A DNA stretch of 64,000 nt from Leptolyngbya sp. NIES-2104 (GCF_001485215.1 NZ_BBWW01000001.1:3658001-3722000), one strand, 5' to 3'. Positions 36,285 to 46,656 are shown, counted from the first letter of the stretch. The notes: a model not told the origin generated them from the sequence alone. Program-made: numbers and translations.

Positions 36285-37376
36285 ATGCTAAGAGCCGGGA
36301 TTGTTGGCTTACCCAACGTTGGAAAATCAACTTTATTTAATGCGGTCGTCGCGAATGCGAAAGCCCAAGCCGCCAACTATCCCTTTTGTACGATCGAACC
36401 GAATGTCGGAACGGTTGCAGTCCCAGACGATCGCTTAAACGCCCTGACCACAATTTCAAAATCCGCTGAAACGATTCCAGCGCGAGTTGAATTCGTAGAC
36501 ATCGCGGGCTTAGTGAAGGGAGCTTCAAAAGGGGAAGGCTTGGGCAACCAATTCTTGGCAAATATTCGCGAAGTCGATGCGATCGTGCACGTTGTTCGCT
36601 GTTTTGAGAATGACGATATTATTCACGTTGCGGGATCGGTTGATCCGGTGCGGGACATTGAAATTATCAATCTAGAACTGGGACTGGCGGATCTCGATCA
36701 AATCGATCGACGATTAGATCGGACTCGGAAACAAGCTCGATCGAACAAAGAAGCTCAGCAAGAAGTGGAAGTGTTAGAGCGTCTAAGTGCTGCACTCAAT
36801 GAAGGCAAATCTGCGCGTCAAGTGCCTTTGAATGAGGAGGAGGAAGCTTTGGTCAAGCCGCTCGGATTACTGTCGCGTAAGCCTGTGATTTATGGTTGCA
36901 ACGTCTCCGAGGAAGATCTAGCAACGGGCAATGAATGGGTTGAGCAAGTTCGAGCCGTCGCAGCACAGGAAAATGCTCAAGTGGTCGTGATTTCCGCGCA
37001 AGTAGAATCCGAATTAGTAGAATTACCGGAAGAAGATCGGGCTGATTTTCTCGCATCTTTGGGGGTCGAAGAAGGCGGACTAAAATCGCTCATTCGCGCT
37101 ACTTACGAGCTTCTCGGACTGCAAACTTATTTCACTACGGGACCAAAAGAAACTCGCGCTTGGACGATCAAAATCGGCAGTCTTGCACCTCAAGCCGCTG
37201 GAGTGATTCACAGTGATTTTGAGCGAGGATTTATTCGGGCAGAAACCGTTGCGTACAAAGATTTAGTGGCACACGGATCAATGAATGCTGCGAAGGAAAA
37301 AGGACTCGTCCGGAGTGAGGGAAAAGACTACCTGGTGCAGGATGGCGATGTGATGCTGTTCCGATTTAATGTGTAG
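36285..37376 (+). CDS. ychF: Redox-regulated ATPase/GTPase YchF (Obg family)
   Basis: 363 residues, full length. G1 is GLPNVGKSTLFNA at the N-terminus, G3 is DIAGLVKGASKGEG, and the C-terminal TGS-like domain contains TTGPKETRAW and HSDFERGFIRAET. YchF binds ATP preferentially and associates with ribosomes. It starts 14 bp after the proline-rich ORF. A putative small RNA and terminator follow. Confidence 0.95.
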   Translation: MLRAGIVGLPNVGKSTLFNAVVANAKAQAANYPFCTIEPNVGTVAVPDDRLNALTTISKSAETIPARVEFVDIAGLVKGASKGEGLGNQFLANIREVDAIVHVVRCFENDDIIHVAGSVDPVRDIEIINLELGLADLDQIDRRLDRTRKQARSNKEAQQEVEVLERLSAALNEGKSARQVPLNEEEEALVKPLGLLSRKPVIYGCNVSEEDLATGNEWVEQVRAVAAQENAQVVVISAQVESELVELPEEDRADFLASLGVEEGGLKSLIRATYELLGLQTYFTTGPKETRAWTIKIGSLAPQAAGVIHSDFERGFIRAETVAYKDLVAHGSMNAAKEKGLVRSEGKDYLVQDGDVMLFRFNV

Positions 37377-37402
37377 TTTCCGTAAATCCACAGGAACTAC
37401 TG

Positions 37403-37408
37403 TATAAT
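37403..37408 (+). promoter_or_regulatory. Candidate -10 box of the small RNA
   Basis: A perfect TATAAT (in ACTGTATAATTA) 27 bp after ychF, directly upstream of the candidate small RNA. The -35 region is weak (near CCGTAA at 37380). Confidence 0.4.
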
Positions 37409-37414
37409 TACGGA

Positions 37415-37498
37415 CATAGGAATTTGCGGGAACTTTAACGCCCATCCCCAAAGAACTGCCTTGGTGTGACCCTCGATCGATATCGATCGAGGGTTTTT
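37415..37498 (+). ncRNA. Candidate small RNA between ychF and the arsA-like gene
   Basis: A TATAAT box is followed about 60 bp later by a strong terminator hairpin and T tract, with no ORF in between, giving a predicted transcript of about 84 nt. A second small stem (CCAA/TTGG, about 37457-37463) can form ahead of the terminator. The layout resembles cyanobacterial Yfr-type RNAs, but the known Yfr1 core motif is not present. It could equally be only the ychF terminator. Confidence 0.4.
37470..37498 (+). terminator. Intrinsic terminator after ychF
   Basis: A perfect 24-bp palindrome (37470-37493, CCCTCGATCGA repeated inverted around AT) is followed by five T. It lies 93 bp after ychF and 66 bp before the next gene. 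Confidence 0.8.
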
Positions 37499-37564
37499 AA
37501 TGGCTAAAAACGCTAGAATCAAGTTAACGAATGTAAAGCAATTCTCAGACAGGACTCGATCACC

Positions 37565-38755
37565 ATGCGCGTAATTCTAATGACGGGAAAAGGCGGTGTC
37601 GGTAAAACCTCGGTCGCGGCTGCAACCGGACTCCGCTGTGCCGAATTAGGATATCGGACACTGGTGTTAAGTACTGATCCGGCTCACTCACTTGCTGATA
37701 GTTTTGACCTCGAACTTGGACACGAGCCGAAACAAGTTCGCCCGAATCTTTGGGGGGCTGAACTCGATGCGCTGATGGAACTTGAAGGCAACTGGGGAGC
37801 GGTAAAGCGCTACATTACCCAAGTCTTGCAGGCGCGAGGACTCGAAGGCGTTCAAGCAGAAGAATTGGCGATTTTGCCGGGAATGGATGAGATCTTCGGA
37901 TTGGTGCGGATGAAGCGGCACTATGACGAAGGCGAATTTGATGTATTGATTATCGATTCGGCTCCGACGGGAACGGCGCTACGATTGCTGAGTTTGCCAG
38001 AAGTCGGCGGTTGGTACATGCGGAAATTTTACAAGCCGTTTCAGGGAATTTCTGTTGCGCTGCGTCCGTTGGTTGAACCGATTTTTCGCCCGATCGCTGG
38101 TTTTTCGCTTCCAGACAAAGAAGTGATGGATGCGCCTTACGAATTTTACGAACAAATCGAAGCGCTCGAAAAAGTTCTCACCGATCCAACTCAAACGACG
38201 GTGCGGCTCGTGATGAATCCTGAAAAGATGGTGATCAAAGAATCCCTCCGCGCCCATGCGTATTTGAGTTTGTACAATGTGGCGACTGATTTAGTGGTCG
38301 CAAATCGGATCATTCCAGACTCGGTTTCTGATCCATTTTTCCAACAGTGGAAAGAGAATCAGCGGCAATATCGCGAAGAAATTCAGAATAACTTTTCGCC
38401 GTTGCCGATCAAGGAAGTGCCTTTGTATTCGCAGGAAATGTGTGGATTGGAAGCGCTCGATCGCTTAAAAGAAACGCTCTATTCAAACGACGAAGATCCG
38501 TCACAGGTTTACTACAAGGAAACGACTTTGCGCGTGGTTCAAGAACAGAATCAGTACAGCTTAGAGCTATATTTGCCGGGAATTGAAAAATCTCAAATTG
38601 AACTAAGCAAAACGGGCGATGAGTTAAATGTCCGAATTGGCAATCATCGCCGTAATTTGGTTTTGCCTCAAGCACTGGCAGCATTACAGCCGAGTGGCGC
38701 GAAGATGGAAGAGGATTATCTGAAGATTAAATTCAGCGATCCGGCGAGAGTGTAG
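37565..38755 (+). CDS. ArsA/GET3-type ATPase with C-terminal HSP20-like domain
   Basis: 396 residues. The deviant Walker [14 protein letters not shown] is at the N-terminus; switch-like [13 protein letters not shown] and [13 protein letters not shown] follow. The family includes arsenite-pump ATPase ArsA and the tail-anchored protein-targeting factor GET3. The last 75 residues (from about 320) form an alpha-crystallin/HSP20-like sandwich: [17 protein letters not shown] and [15 protein letters not shown]. This fusion is known in cyanobacterial and plastid ArsA-like proteins. No arsenic genes are near, so arsenite efflux is unlikely. Confidence 0.85.
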   Translation: MRVILMTGKGGVGKTSVAAATGLRCAELGYRTLVLSTDPAHSLADSFDLELGHEPKQVRPNLWGAELDALMELEGNWGAVKRYITQVLQARGLEGVQAEELAILPGMDEIFGLVRMKRHYDEGEFDVLIIDSAPTGTALRLLSLPEVGGWYMRKFYKPFQGISVALRPLVEPIFRPIAGFSLPDKEVMDAPYEFYEQIEALEKVLTDPTQTTVRLVMNPEKMVIKESLRAHAYLSLYNVATDLVVANRIIPDSVSDPFFQQWKENQRQYREEIQNNFSPLPIKEVPLYSQEMCGLEALDRLKETLYSNDEDPSQVYYKETTLRVVQEQNQYSLELYLPGIEKSQIELSKTGDELNVRIGNHRRNLVLPQALAALQPSGAKMEEDYLKIKFSDPARV

Positions 38756-38772
38756 CAGGTGTTGAAAGACTC

Positions 38773-38991
38773 ATGAATCAGTACAGTATGGTGGTTCAAT
38801 GGTCAGAAGAGGATCGACTTTTCTTAGTGACTATTCCAGAGTTTGTCGATCGCGTAATGATGCCTTGCACCTACGGAAAGACGCGCTCCGAGGCAATCGA
38901 TCGAGGTGAAGAAGTGATTGAAATGTACTTGGAAGCTTGGCAAGCGGAAGGACAACCCATTCCTGAACCGAGTGTGCTTCAGCTTGCTTAA
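38773..38991 (+). CDS. HicB-type antitoxin-like protein, no HicA partner
   Basis: 72 residues. The small RNase-H-like fold of HicB is recognisable: YSMVVQWSEEDRLFLVTIPE, then YGKTRSEAIDRGEEVIEMYL. No HicA-like toxin precedes or follows it. It is 17 bp after the ArsA-like gene and overlaps the end of the convergent DUF3137 gene by 4 bp. Solo HicB proteins are common in cyanobacteria and may act as regulators. Confidence 0.75.
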   Translation: MNQYSMVVQWSEEDRLFLVTIPEFVDRVMMPCTYGKTRSEAIDRGEEVIEMYLEAWQAEGQPIPEPSVLQLA

Positions 38992-40436
38992 AGTTTCCAA
39001 ATGCGTTGATTGAGGTTGAGATCTTCAACGATCGACATCATCAATTGCAGCGTTTCAAAATACTCCCGCATTGGGTTAAAACTCAGCATCGTCTTGAACA
39101 ATCGCGGCTCAAACAAATCCTCTTCAGACGGGACAGCGATATAAAGTTGACTATCTACTAAAGCAATGAATAGATCGCGATTTGCCTTTTTGCGAAAGTC
39201 AACAATTCGCTGCATCATAGAAGTAGAAAGAACGTATCTTGCACCGATTTGGTCATTACTATAAACCGAGAAGAACTTGCTAAATTCAGGATCTTCCAGC
39301 TTTACACGTTGCCCCCGATGCTGATTCAAAAAATTTACTTTTGAAGTCAGATTGTTTGGAACAATGACGGTCTTTCCTCGGAAAGTTTTATTGAAATCGG
39401 AAGTGAAGAAAATTCCCTTAAAAATGGGTTGTCGAGAAACAGCATTGAACACAATTTCGCTGCGGAAATGCTCGAAATCAATGCGCTGACCTTTTGCAAT
39501 TCGACCGATACAATATGGCGCACCACGCACGATCGATAAAAGCAGAAAGATCAATGTTGCAATCAACAAAAAAGAGCGATTCTGCCAGCCAAGAAACAGA
39601 AATATCAGCGTTGCGATCGACAAAACTGGTTTACTCTTCCAGCTAAATTGACAAATATATTTGAATATATTGTGAATCCAGGAGTGAATCCAAGAGTGGG
39701 TAATCTCCTTCTGCAAGACAATTTCTGAGAAGACAACTTCTGAATGACTGATCTTCCCAGCAACACAATGATTTTGCTTAAGGTATACACCCTCGTCAAT
39801 TTTACTGAAAAAGCAACTTTTCTGAAGAGCAAATAAAACAAAACTATTGTTGCCTCTAGTAAATGCAAGATTCTGCTCTGGATCAAGAAACTGAACGATT
39901 TCTCTGATTATCCTTCTCTGAAAGCCCTGTCCGTAAAACTCGGTGGAAGAAGAATAAAAAGCTATCCATAGAAAAGAAATAATTCCAATTATCAATAAGG
40001 AAGTCGTTACAACTATAGCTCCATCTCGTCTCCAATTCCTGTTATGAATAACAGTGCATTCTTGAACTACATAAGTATTAGGAACTAATCTGCCATCACG
40101 GTATTTTCCTACTGATCGATGAGGAGATTCGTGCGTTAAGTCACAATACTTATAGGTTGGCAATATTACCTTATCTATCATTGCTGGTGTAGATACCAGC
40201 ACTAGCACAATCATGATTACGAAGATTGCTATGGAGATTTCAATTGCTGATAAAACTTTTTTCCTTAATTTTTCGATTTCTTTCAAATCTGCTATCAATC
40301 GTTGATGACAGAAATCCTTAAATTCTTTTAGAGATCTCTGCGGTAAACCTGAGCTTTTCTCTTGAGGTTCTAAGTCTTCCGATTGCTCTACACTCGACGC
40401 AGGTTGCTCAGTCTGCGAAGGATCTTTCTCTGCCAT
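38988..40436 (-). CDS. DUF3137 family membrane protein
   Basis: 482 residues from ATG 40436 (an in-frame start at 40460 would overlap lemA by 20 bp). A Glu/Gln/Ser-rich N-terminus precedes a hydrophobic helix at about 65-90; two more lie near 155-175, and a pair near 275-310. The soluble part contains FEHFRSEIVFNAVSRQPIFKG and GIFFTSDF, typical of DUF3137. The gene is 4 bp downstream of lemA, a combination seen in other bacteria, so a shared envelope role is inferred. The sequence is AT-richer than its neighbours, which may indicate transfer. Confidence 0.75.
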   Translation of the reverse strand: MAEKDPSQTEQPASSVEQSEDLEPQEKSSGLPQRSLKEFKDFCHQRLIADLKEIEKLRKKVLSAIEISIAIFVIMIVLVLVSTPAMIDKVILPTYKYCDLTHESPHRSVGKYRDGRLVPNTYVVQECTVIHNRNWRRDGAIVVTTSLLIIGIISFLWIAFYSSSTEFYGQGFQRRIIREIVQFLDPEQNLAFTRGNNSFVLFALQKSCFFSKIDEGVYLKQNHCVAGKISHSEVVFSEIVLQKEITHSWIHSWIHNIFKYICQFSWKSKPVLSIATLIFLFLGWQNRSFLLIATLIFLLLSIVRGAPYCIGRIAKGQRIDFEHFRSEIVFNAVSRQPIFKGIFFTSDFNKTFRGKTVIVPNNLTSKVNFLNQHRGQRVKLEDPEFSKFFSVYSNDQIGARYVLSTSMMQRIVDFRKKANRDLFIALVDSQLYIAVPSEEDLFEPRLFKTMLSFNPMREYFETLQLMMSIVEDLNLNQRIWKL

Positions 40437-40440
40437 AGTG

Positions 40441-41022
40441 CTATCGGTTGAATAGAGCATTTACATCCACGTTCTGCCGATCTTGTTCAGTTGCTTCAAA
40501 AAATCGACGCGGTTGATAATTTACTAATCGTGCAATCAGATTGCTAGGAAACGCCTCAATTGCATTGTTATATTCAGTCACAGCGGAATTGTAAAAGCGT
40601 CTCGCTGCCGAGATTTGCTCCTCGATTTCGTAGATTGCTGCTTGAAGGTGCATACAATGAGTATCTGATTTTAGTTCGGGATAGTTTTCAGACAGTACCA
40701 GAATGTTACCGAGCGATCGAGAAATCTGATTTTCTAAATCAATTCGCTCATTGCGCGTTGTTCCGCCTGTCATGACTTGCGATCGCAATCTCGTCACTTC
40801 GGTTAACGTTTGCTGCTCAAACTTCATGTAGGTCTGAACTGAAGCGACTAAATTCGGAATCAGATCAATTCGTTTTTTGAGAATCACATCAATGCTGGAA
40901 AACGATCGCTCAACATCGTTCTTTTTCGCAATCAGTCCGTTGTAGAGAACCCAAATCGTAATTGCAAGCGCGATCGCACCGATGACGATCGTAGCCAGCA
41001 GAAAAAGCGCAACTTGTACCAT
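40441..41022 (-). CDS. lemA: LemA family protein
   Basis: 193 residues. One N-terminal membrane helix (about 4-27) is followed by the diagnostic coiled domain: KNDVERSFSSIDVILKKRID, LIPNLVASVQTYMKFEQQTL, then a C-terminal RRFYNSAVTEYNNAIEAFPS and NLIARL. LemA proteins form extracytoplasmic helical bundles of uncertain function. Coupled to the DUF3137 gene. Confidence 0.9.
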   Translation of the reverse strand: MVQVALFLLATIVIGAIALAITIWVLYNGLIAKKNDVERSFSSIDVILKKRIDLIPNLVASVQTYMKFEQQTLTEVTRLRSQVMTGGTTRNERIDLENQISRSLGNILVLSENYPELKSDTHCMHLQAAIYEIEEQISAARRFYNSAVTEYNNAIEAFPSNLIARLVNYQPRRFFEATEQDRQNVDVNALFNR

Positions 41023-41079
41023 CTGTTTTGGTGAATGAAAGTTGCGTGTAGTATGCCCCTGAACGATTTAAGAATCGAT

Positions 41080-41865
41080 TTAGACTTCTAATTTTCGGTG
41101 CTGCATCAGTTTTAAGCCAAGCGGTGAAGTCAGATTGTAGTGGAGTGGAGTCACGGTGATGTATCGATCGCGATTCGCTTCCACATCGGTTGGAACATCA
41201 TTCGGCACATCTGGATCTTCCACATCTTCGAGCAGTTCACCGGATAGCCAATAGTAAATTTTGCCTCGTGGATCAACACGCTTTTCAAACACATCGGTGT
41301 AACGACGAACGCCTTGACGAGTCACGATCGCACCTCGAATTTCTGAACGCTCGATCGCGGGCACATTCACATTCAGCAGCATCAATTCTGGCAACGGATC
41401 TTTCTCTAACTGTCCAATCAGCGTACAAGCATAATCCGCCGCAGGCTGAAACTCTTTTGATTCAAAGCTAGTCAGACTAAACGCAATACTCGGAATTCCT
41501 TCGATCACCCCTTCCATTGCAGCCGAAACCGTCCCAGAGTAAAGCACATCGGTTCCAAGATTTGACCCGTGATTAATGCCAGACAGCACAAAATCGGGTT
41601 TTTCCTTCAACAACGCCCAAAGCGCTAATTTGACACAATCCGATGGAGTACCCGAACACGCCCAAGCTTTAATTCCAGGACGAAAAACGTGATCCATCTG
41701 CACCACCCGAATCGGATCATGCAGCGTTAACCCGTGTCCTGTGGCGGAACGTTCTCGATCGGGACATACCACCGTTACTTCGTGTCCCGCTTCAGCCAAG
41801 GTATTCGCAAGCGTCCGAATCCCTAGCGCATAAACACCATCATCGTTACTGACCAGGAGTCGCAT
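41080..41865 (-). CDS. surE: 5'/3'-nucleotidase SurE
   Basis: 261 residues from ATG 41865, which places the metal ligands right after the start ([16 protein letters not shown]). [12 protein letters not shown] and [20 protein letters not shown] complete the SurE active site. The enzyme dephosphorylates nucleoside monophosphates. The start lies 65 bp from pheS, divergent. Confidence 0.95.
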   Translation of the reverse strand: MRLLVSNDDGVYALGIRTLANTLAEAGHEVTVVCPDRERSATGHGLTLHDPIRVVQMDHVFRPGIKAWACSGTPSDCVKLALWALLKEKPDFVLSGINHGSNLGTDVLYSGTVSAAMEGVIEGIPSIAFSLTSFESKEFQPAADYACTLIGQLEKDPLPELMLLNVNVPAIERSEIRGAIVTRQGVRRYTDVFEKRVDPRGKIYYWLSGELLEDVEDPDVPNDVPTDVEANRDRYITVTPLHYNLTSPLGLKLMQHRKLEV

Positions 41866-41930
41866 ATCCACTACAATAAACAAGTTCGCAGTTCATTGTG
41901 ACGCGAATTAGGACTTACAAAACACTGATT

Positions 41931-42932
41931 ATGGCGGCTCAACCGAACGAACTTGAATCACAATTAGATGCCATTCGGCAAGAAGCGAAAACCGCGATCG
42001 TCGAAACGACCACACTCGATCAGCTTGAACAATTGCGAGTCAAGTATCTCGGTAAAAAAGGTCCCATCCCGCAAGTGCTGGGCGGTATGGGCAAACTCGA
42101 TCCGGCAGAACGTCCGCGCATCGGGGCACGCGCCAATGAGGTGAAAGAAGCAATTCAAATCGACCTCGATCGCAAAAAAGACGAACTTCAAACCGCAGCG
42201 ATCGCGGCTCAACTCGAAGCCGAAACGATCGATGTGACAATGCCAGGAGTGATGAAGCCGCAAGGACGATTACACCCGCTCAATAGCACGATCGATCAAG
42301 TCCTCGATATTTTTGTCGGACTCGGTTACACGGTGGCAGAAGGTCCCGAAATGGAAACCGACTACTATAATTTCGAGGCGTTGAACTTCCTGCCAGATCA
42401 CCCTGCACGAGATATGCAGGACACGCTTTATCTTCCCGATGGCAATCTGCTAAGAACGCATACTTCTCCGGTTCAAATCCGCTATATGGAAGCGAACGAT
42501 CCACCGATTCGGGTTGCAGTTCCGGGAAAAACTTACAGACGGGATACGGTAGATGCCACTCACTCGGCTGTGTTTCATCAAATTGAAATTCTCGCGATCG
42601 ATGAAGGTCTGACCTTTACGGATCTCAAAGGCACAATCAAAGTGTTCTTACAAGAACTTTTTGGTGAAGTCGAAATTCGATTCCGTCCGAGTTTCTTTCC
42701 GTTCACCGAGCCATCTGCGGAAGTAGATGTGAAGTGGAAAGGACGCTGGCTAGAAATTCTCGGTTGTGGAATGGTCGATCCGAATGTTCTCAAAGCGGTT
42801 GGGTATGACCCAGAGGTCTACACCGGATTTGCTGCGGGCTTTGGAGTCGAACGATTAGCAATGGTACTGCACCAAATCGATGATATTCGTCGGTTGTATA
42901 ACAGTGATTTGAGATTCTTGAAACAGTTCTAA
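41931..42932 (+). CDS. pheS: Phenylalanine-tRNA ligase alpha subunit
   Basis: 333 residues from ATG 41931 (GTG 41898 would add 11). The N-terminal coiled coil runs to about residue 75, and the class II catalytic core has motif 2 around [12 protein letters not shown] and [18 protein letters not shown], and motif 3 around [13 protein letters not shown]. pheT is not adjacent, as usual in cyanobacteria. The TAA stop is the first three bases of the following foldback element. Confidence 0.96.
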   Translation: MAAQPNELESQLDAIRQEAKTAIVETTTLDQLEQLRVKYLGKKGPIPQVLGGMGKLDPAERPRIGARANEVKEAIQIDLDRKKDELQTAAIAAQLEAETIDVTMPGVMKPQGRLHPLNSTIDQVLDIFVGLGYTVAEGPEMETDYYNFEALNFLPDHPARDMQDTLYLPDGNLLRTHTSPVQIRYMEANDPPIRVAVPGKTYRRDTVDATHSAVFHQIEILAIDEGLTFTDLKGTIKVFLQELFGEVEIRFRPSFFPFTEPSAEVDVKWKGRWLEILGCGMVDPNVLKAVGYDPEVYTGFAAGFGVERLAMVLHQIDDIRRLYNSDLRFLKQF

Positions 42933-43142
42933 AAGAGTGGTTGAAAAGTATAAAAAGTTTTTTCGCTTCGATTGCCTCCCACCCTGAAATGAATTTCGGG
43001 CTAACCGTGGAAAGTCTACTGAAGTAGACTGGGAGCTAGTTTGAAGTTCTTAGTCCATTTCAATGGACTTGCGCCGATTAGCCCGAAATTCATTTCAGGG
43101 CGGGACGCTGCAACGAACGACAACTTTTCAAACATTCTCTAA
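42930..43142. repeat. Foldback element, long form (copy 6)
   Basis: 213 bp. Outer arms form a perfect 23-bp inverted repeat beginning CCCTGAAATGAATTTCGGGC. Between them lie two inner hairpins, AGTCTACTGAAGTAGACT (43013-43030) and AGTCCATTTCAATGGACT (43052-43069). It separates convergent pheS and the Yip1 gene and supplies both stop codons (TAA at 42930-42932 and, on the minus strand, TAG at 43139-43141). Its interior is close to the reverse complement of copy 7. Confidence 0.88.
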
Positions 43143-43687
43143 TCGAATAGCTGTTGTACGGATTGAATCACTCCACTCACGATTTGGATCACAGGGAACC
43201 ACAGCAAGCAAATCATGGCAGCCCGTCGAGTGCGAATATCTAAGCCTTGACGGACTGCCACAATGACCGCTAACAATGTCCAGCCTGACAGTAAAAGCTC
43301 GATCGCTCTTCCCAGTAACGGAATGACTGTCAAAAAATTGAAAATCTGCGGTGCGTAGGCAAACCCGATCGGACTCAGTAATGATCGATAACCCGGTGCA
43401 TCCGTTTTCATCCACTGTCCAATTTTCCAAATCGTGAATGTCCAAACATAGTAGCCAATCACCACACTCAGCAAATCCAGCACGATAGCTAGTACAGCGG
43501 CGATCAAAGTGGTGCGCGTTAGGATCAAAATGACAACACTTCCGATCGCACGAGACAGCGCCGCCAAGATCACGATCGACAATGCCAATCCTTGTGTTTT
43601 TGGTGTGTTCTGAGCATCTTCGTAAAGTTGACCATTTAGTGTGATTGCATCCTTAACGGTGCGCCAAATTCCAGAATTCGCAGCCAT
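43139..43687 (-). CDS. Yip1 family membrane protein
   Basis: 182 residues with five hydrophobic segments (about 31-56, 60-85, 100-125, 130-145 and 155-175). The arrangement with TVKDAITLNGQLYEDAQNTP at the N-terminus matches bacterial YIP1 proteins. The role is unknown. The stop codon lies within the foldback element. Confidence 0.75.
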   Translation of the reverse strand: MAANSGIWRTVKDAITLNGQLYEDAQNTPKTQGLALSIVILAALSRAIGSVVILILTRTTLIAAVLAIVLDLLSVVIGYYVWTFTIWKIGQWMKTDAPGYRSLLSPIGFAYAPQIFNFLTVIPLLGRAIELLLSGWTLLAVIVAVRQGLDIRTRRAAMICLLWFPVIQIVSGVIQSVQQLFD

Positions 43688-43761
43688 TGTTCTATCTTTT
43701 GAGAGTGATGTCGATCGAGCTTGTCTGAGAAATTGATCAAAGACTATAGCGCGATTCGATC

Positions 43762-44784
43762 ATGAGAGAATGGTTCAGAAGTGCGATTCAAGAATTGGGC
43801 GGCACAACCTCAAAGCTGATTTTTACGATCGCAGGATTCTTACTGCTCTGGGGAGTTCTTGCACCTGTTACCACGATCGTTTGGTGGCTCAATCACAGTG
43901 TTGAAGAGATAGGACTAACCGAGGAAAAAGAGCAGAATCCTGTCGCAAATTTGCCTCAAAACGGTGCGGCTAAGGAAGTCGATTGCTATATTGTCTTTCT
44001 ACCAGGAGTGGGAAACTTTTCGCCTGATGAGATTGCACCGGGCGAAAAGTACTTTATCGAGCAATTAGCTAAAAAACATCCAACTTGTGCAGTCGTGCGT
44101 GATGTCTTTCCGTATTCGATCGCCAATCGAGGTCTAGGGAGTCAGCGATTGTTAGCTCCTTTGTGGGAAAACGCAAAGAACAGTGATGAATGGATCGGGG
44201 CGGTCTTAATTCAACTTCGGAATCTATGGCGATTTGCGATCGCGGCGGACTATCGCTACAGTCCGGTTTATAGCATGGGAATTGCAAATACGATCGTCGA
44301 ACGCATGAATGTCGCTCATCCGATTTCGCGTTCTAAACAACCCATTAACTTAATTTTGATTAGCACAAGTGGCGGAACTCAAGTTGCATTAGGATCAACG
44401 GCGTATTTAGACAAGTGGCTAGATGCACGAATCACTTTAGTTTCGATCGGTGGGGCGTTCGATGGTAACACTGGGTTTAACCACTTTGAGCATATGTATC
44501 ATTTCCAGGGTGAAAAAGACAAAGTTCCGACTTTAAGCTATTTGGTTTTTCCCTCGCGCTGGAATTGGAGTGTTAGCTCTCCGATTAATCAAGCCGATCG
44601 ACAAGAACGATTTACCGTTTGTAATAGCGGCTCACATGAACATAGCGGCGATCAAGGCTACTTTGGAACAGATAAAGCGAGTGACGGAACTCCCTATGTT
44701 GAACACACGATCGATCAAGTTGCACAATTACCAATTTGGTCGATGGATCAGCCTCTGACTTCTCAGTGTCCCTCAGTCAAGTAG
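43762..44784 (+). CDS. Membrane-anchored hydrolase-like protein of unknown function
   Basis: 340 residues. One hydrophobic helix at about 19-40, then a soluble part with a core strand CYIVFLPGVGNFSPDE and a candidate nucleophile elbow LILISTSGGTQVAL. HEHSGDQGYF could carry a catalytic His. This hints at an alpha/beta hydrolase, but the pattern is not diagnostic. It is divergent from the Yip1 gene (74-bp gap). Confidence 0.55.
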   Translation: MREWFRSAIQELGGTTSKLIFTIAGFLLLWGVLAPVTTIVWWLNHSVEEIGLTEEKEQNPVANLPQNGAAKEVDCYIVFLPGVGNFSPDEIAPGEKYFIEQLAKKHPTCAVVRDVFPYSIANRGLGSQRLLAPLWENAKNSDEWIGAVLIQLRNLWRFAIAADYRYSPVYSMGIANTIVERMNVAHPISRSKQPINLILISTSGGTQVALGSTAYLDKWLDARITLVSIGGAFDGNTGFNHFEHMYHFQGEKDKVPTLSYLVFPSRWNWSVSSPINQADRQERFTVCNSGSHEHSGDQGYFGTDKASDGTPYVEHTIDQVAQLPIWSMDQPLTSQCPSVK

Positions 44785-44826
44785 TGCTTTCAAGTAGCGA
44801 CTAGTTCGCCCAGTATGCGATCGAAT

Positions 44827-46467
44827 TCACACTAAAACAGGAGTCAGCTTGACACCATACCCCGCTTCAACGCTTTCCTTCTTAAATTCCAAGCTCCAAA
44901 GCTCCAACTCACAAGGATCATTCGGATGCGTCGGCTTAATCAGCAATCGCAGCTCTCTTGGTTCAGGTGTGAACTGACACTCGATTGATTGAATCGCTCC
45001 AATCTGACGACGATCGAGCGCCACAGCTAACCGAAGTAATGGATAGAGTTCTTCCACAACTCGACGATGCCGCTTGCTGGTCAAATTCCGGTAAGTCTCA
45101 TGCCGCTTCTTCGGTGGATTTTTCCGGTGATAGCGAGCGAGATTCGCGATCGTTTCAATCTCCATCTCGGTAAAGCCTAACAGTTCAGCGTGTCGAATCA
45201 GATAGTAAGAATGCTTGTGATGCGAAGAATGTCCTACATGATGCCCGCAGTTGTGCAGAATCGCCGCCGCCCAAAGCAGTATCCGCTCTTCAGCCTCCCA
45301 ACCGTGTAATTTACCTTGAGTCTGATCAAACAAACTCAGCGCAAATTCTGCGACTCGTTGACTATGCTCTAGATTGACCTGATATTTCTGAGCGGTTTTG
45401 ATCACGCTGCGTTCTCGAACTGATCCTTGATACCGCAATCGATCTTCGATCAGTCCATGTGCGACCATCCAATCGACGATCACACCTTCTCTCAGCGATC
45501 GCTCACAAATGACGATCGATTCTGTTTTCAATTGCGTCATCACTTCCTGCAAAATCAACGCGCCCGCCAGAATAATTTCCGCCCGTCGCTCTGATAATCC
45601 AGGAACCGCTAATCGTTCTGCCAAACTCATTTTTCGCAGGCGATTGATCCACTCTTTCAAATCTTTGAGCGACAATTCACAGCCGTTCAGCGGAACAGGA
45701 ACCGTTCCAAACTTTTCACGAGCATTCAGCGCGACTAAGGTTTCGATCGTGCCCGATGTCCCGACCAAACGCGGACGTTCTCCCGGCTTCAAATGCGCCT
45801 GAAGTTCGTCAATCGATCGCTCTAACATTCCGCGAATATGCGCCTGAAGCCCACCAAATTCAGTCAAACTAATCGGATCAGTCGTAACCTGTTCAGCGCT
45901 CAACCGAACGGCTCCCACCTTCGTACTACTCAGCGATCGCGGTTCATGCCCGTCTCCCAAAATCAACTCAGTCGAACCGCCCCCAATATCGACAATCACA
46001 TGCGGCTGATTGTTAAAATTCATTCCCGACAGCACACCGAGATAAATCCGTCGTGCTTCTTCGGCTCCAGAGATCAAATTCACCCAAAGCCCTAATTCAT
46101 CTTCAATCCGCTGCAAAAATGCCTGTCCATTCGGCGCTTCTCGAACCGCACTGGTCGCCACTGCGATCGTTTGTTCCGCATTGACACTTTTTGCAACTTC
46201 TTGACATCGCCTTAGCGCGACCATCGCCCGATCCATCGCTTCAGCGGACAATTCGCCCGTCTTTTTACAAAAATCGCCTAATCGAACCGTCGCTTTTTCG
46301 CGTCCCACGATCGTAAAAGCGGGAATCTGCGGCTGAATGCGGGCAATCACCATGTGAATCGAATTCGTTCCCACATCGATCGCGGCGAGAATGCGATCGC
46401 GATTCGGAGAAACGGTAGGAAGCGTCATCGAGCTGTCTTGAGGGGGTTTCGAGAGGGAATTCACCAT
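44827..46467 (-). CDS. ppx: Exopolyphosphatase/guanosine pentaphosphate phosphatase
   Basis: 546 residues. The ASKHA-fold N-terminal half has AAIDVGTNSIHMVIA and VDIGGGSTELILG; the C-terminal half is an HD-type domain (ILHNCGHHVGHSSHHKHSYY). This is the Ppx/GppA family, which hydrolyses polyphosphate or pppGpp. The start at ATG 46467 is supported by TCCTC just before it only weakly; ATG 46428 is an alternative. Confidence 0.92.
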   Translation of the reverse strand: MVNSLSKPPQDSSMTLPTVSPNRDRILAAIDVGTNSIHMVIARIQPQIPAFTIVGREKATVRLGDFCKKTGELSAEAMDRAMVALRRCQEVAKSVNAEQTIAVATSAVREAPNGQAFLQRIEDELGLWVNLISGAEEARRIYLGVLSGMNFNNQPHVIVDIGGGSTELILGDGHEPRSLSSTKVGAVRLSAEQVTTDPISLTEFGGLQAHIRGMLERSIDELQAHLKPGERPRLVGTSGTIETLVALNAREKFGTVPVPLNGCELSLKDLKEWINRLRKMSLAERLAVPGLSERRAEIILAGALILQEVMTQLKTESIVICERSLREGVIVDWMVAHGLIEDRLRYQGSVRERSVIKTAQKYQVNLEHSQRVAEFALSLFDQTQGKLHGWEAEERILLWAAAILHNCGHHVGHSSHHKHSYYLIRHAELLGFTEMEIETIANLARYHRKNPPKKRHETYRNLTSKRHRRVVEELYPLLRLAVALDRRQIGAIQSIECQFTPEPRELRLLIKPTHPNDPCELELWSLEFKKESVEAGYGVKLTPVLV

Positions 46468-46656
46468 GAGGATTTAGACGTACTGCTATCGGGGAGAGGA
46501 ATGTACGAACAGGGAAACACCGGATGTGGAAGATGCAATTAACCGTAACAAGATAGTTTCTAGATCAAGGTTCTACCGCAATTCTTGAGCAATTCGGCGG
46601 ATTTTTGCGTAAGAAAAACGCTAAGTTCTTCTTATAGACTTGCGATCGAGATCGAT

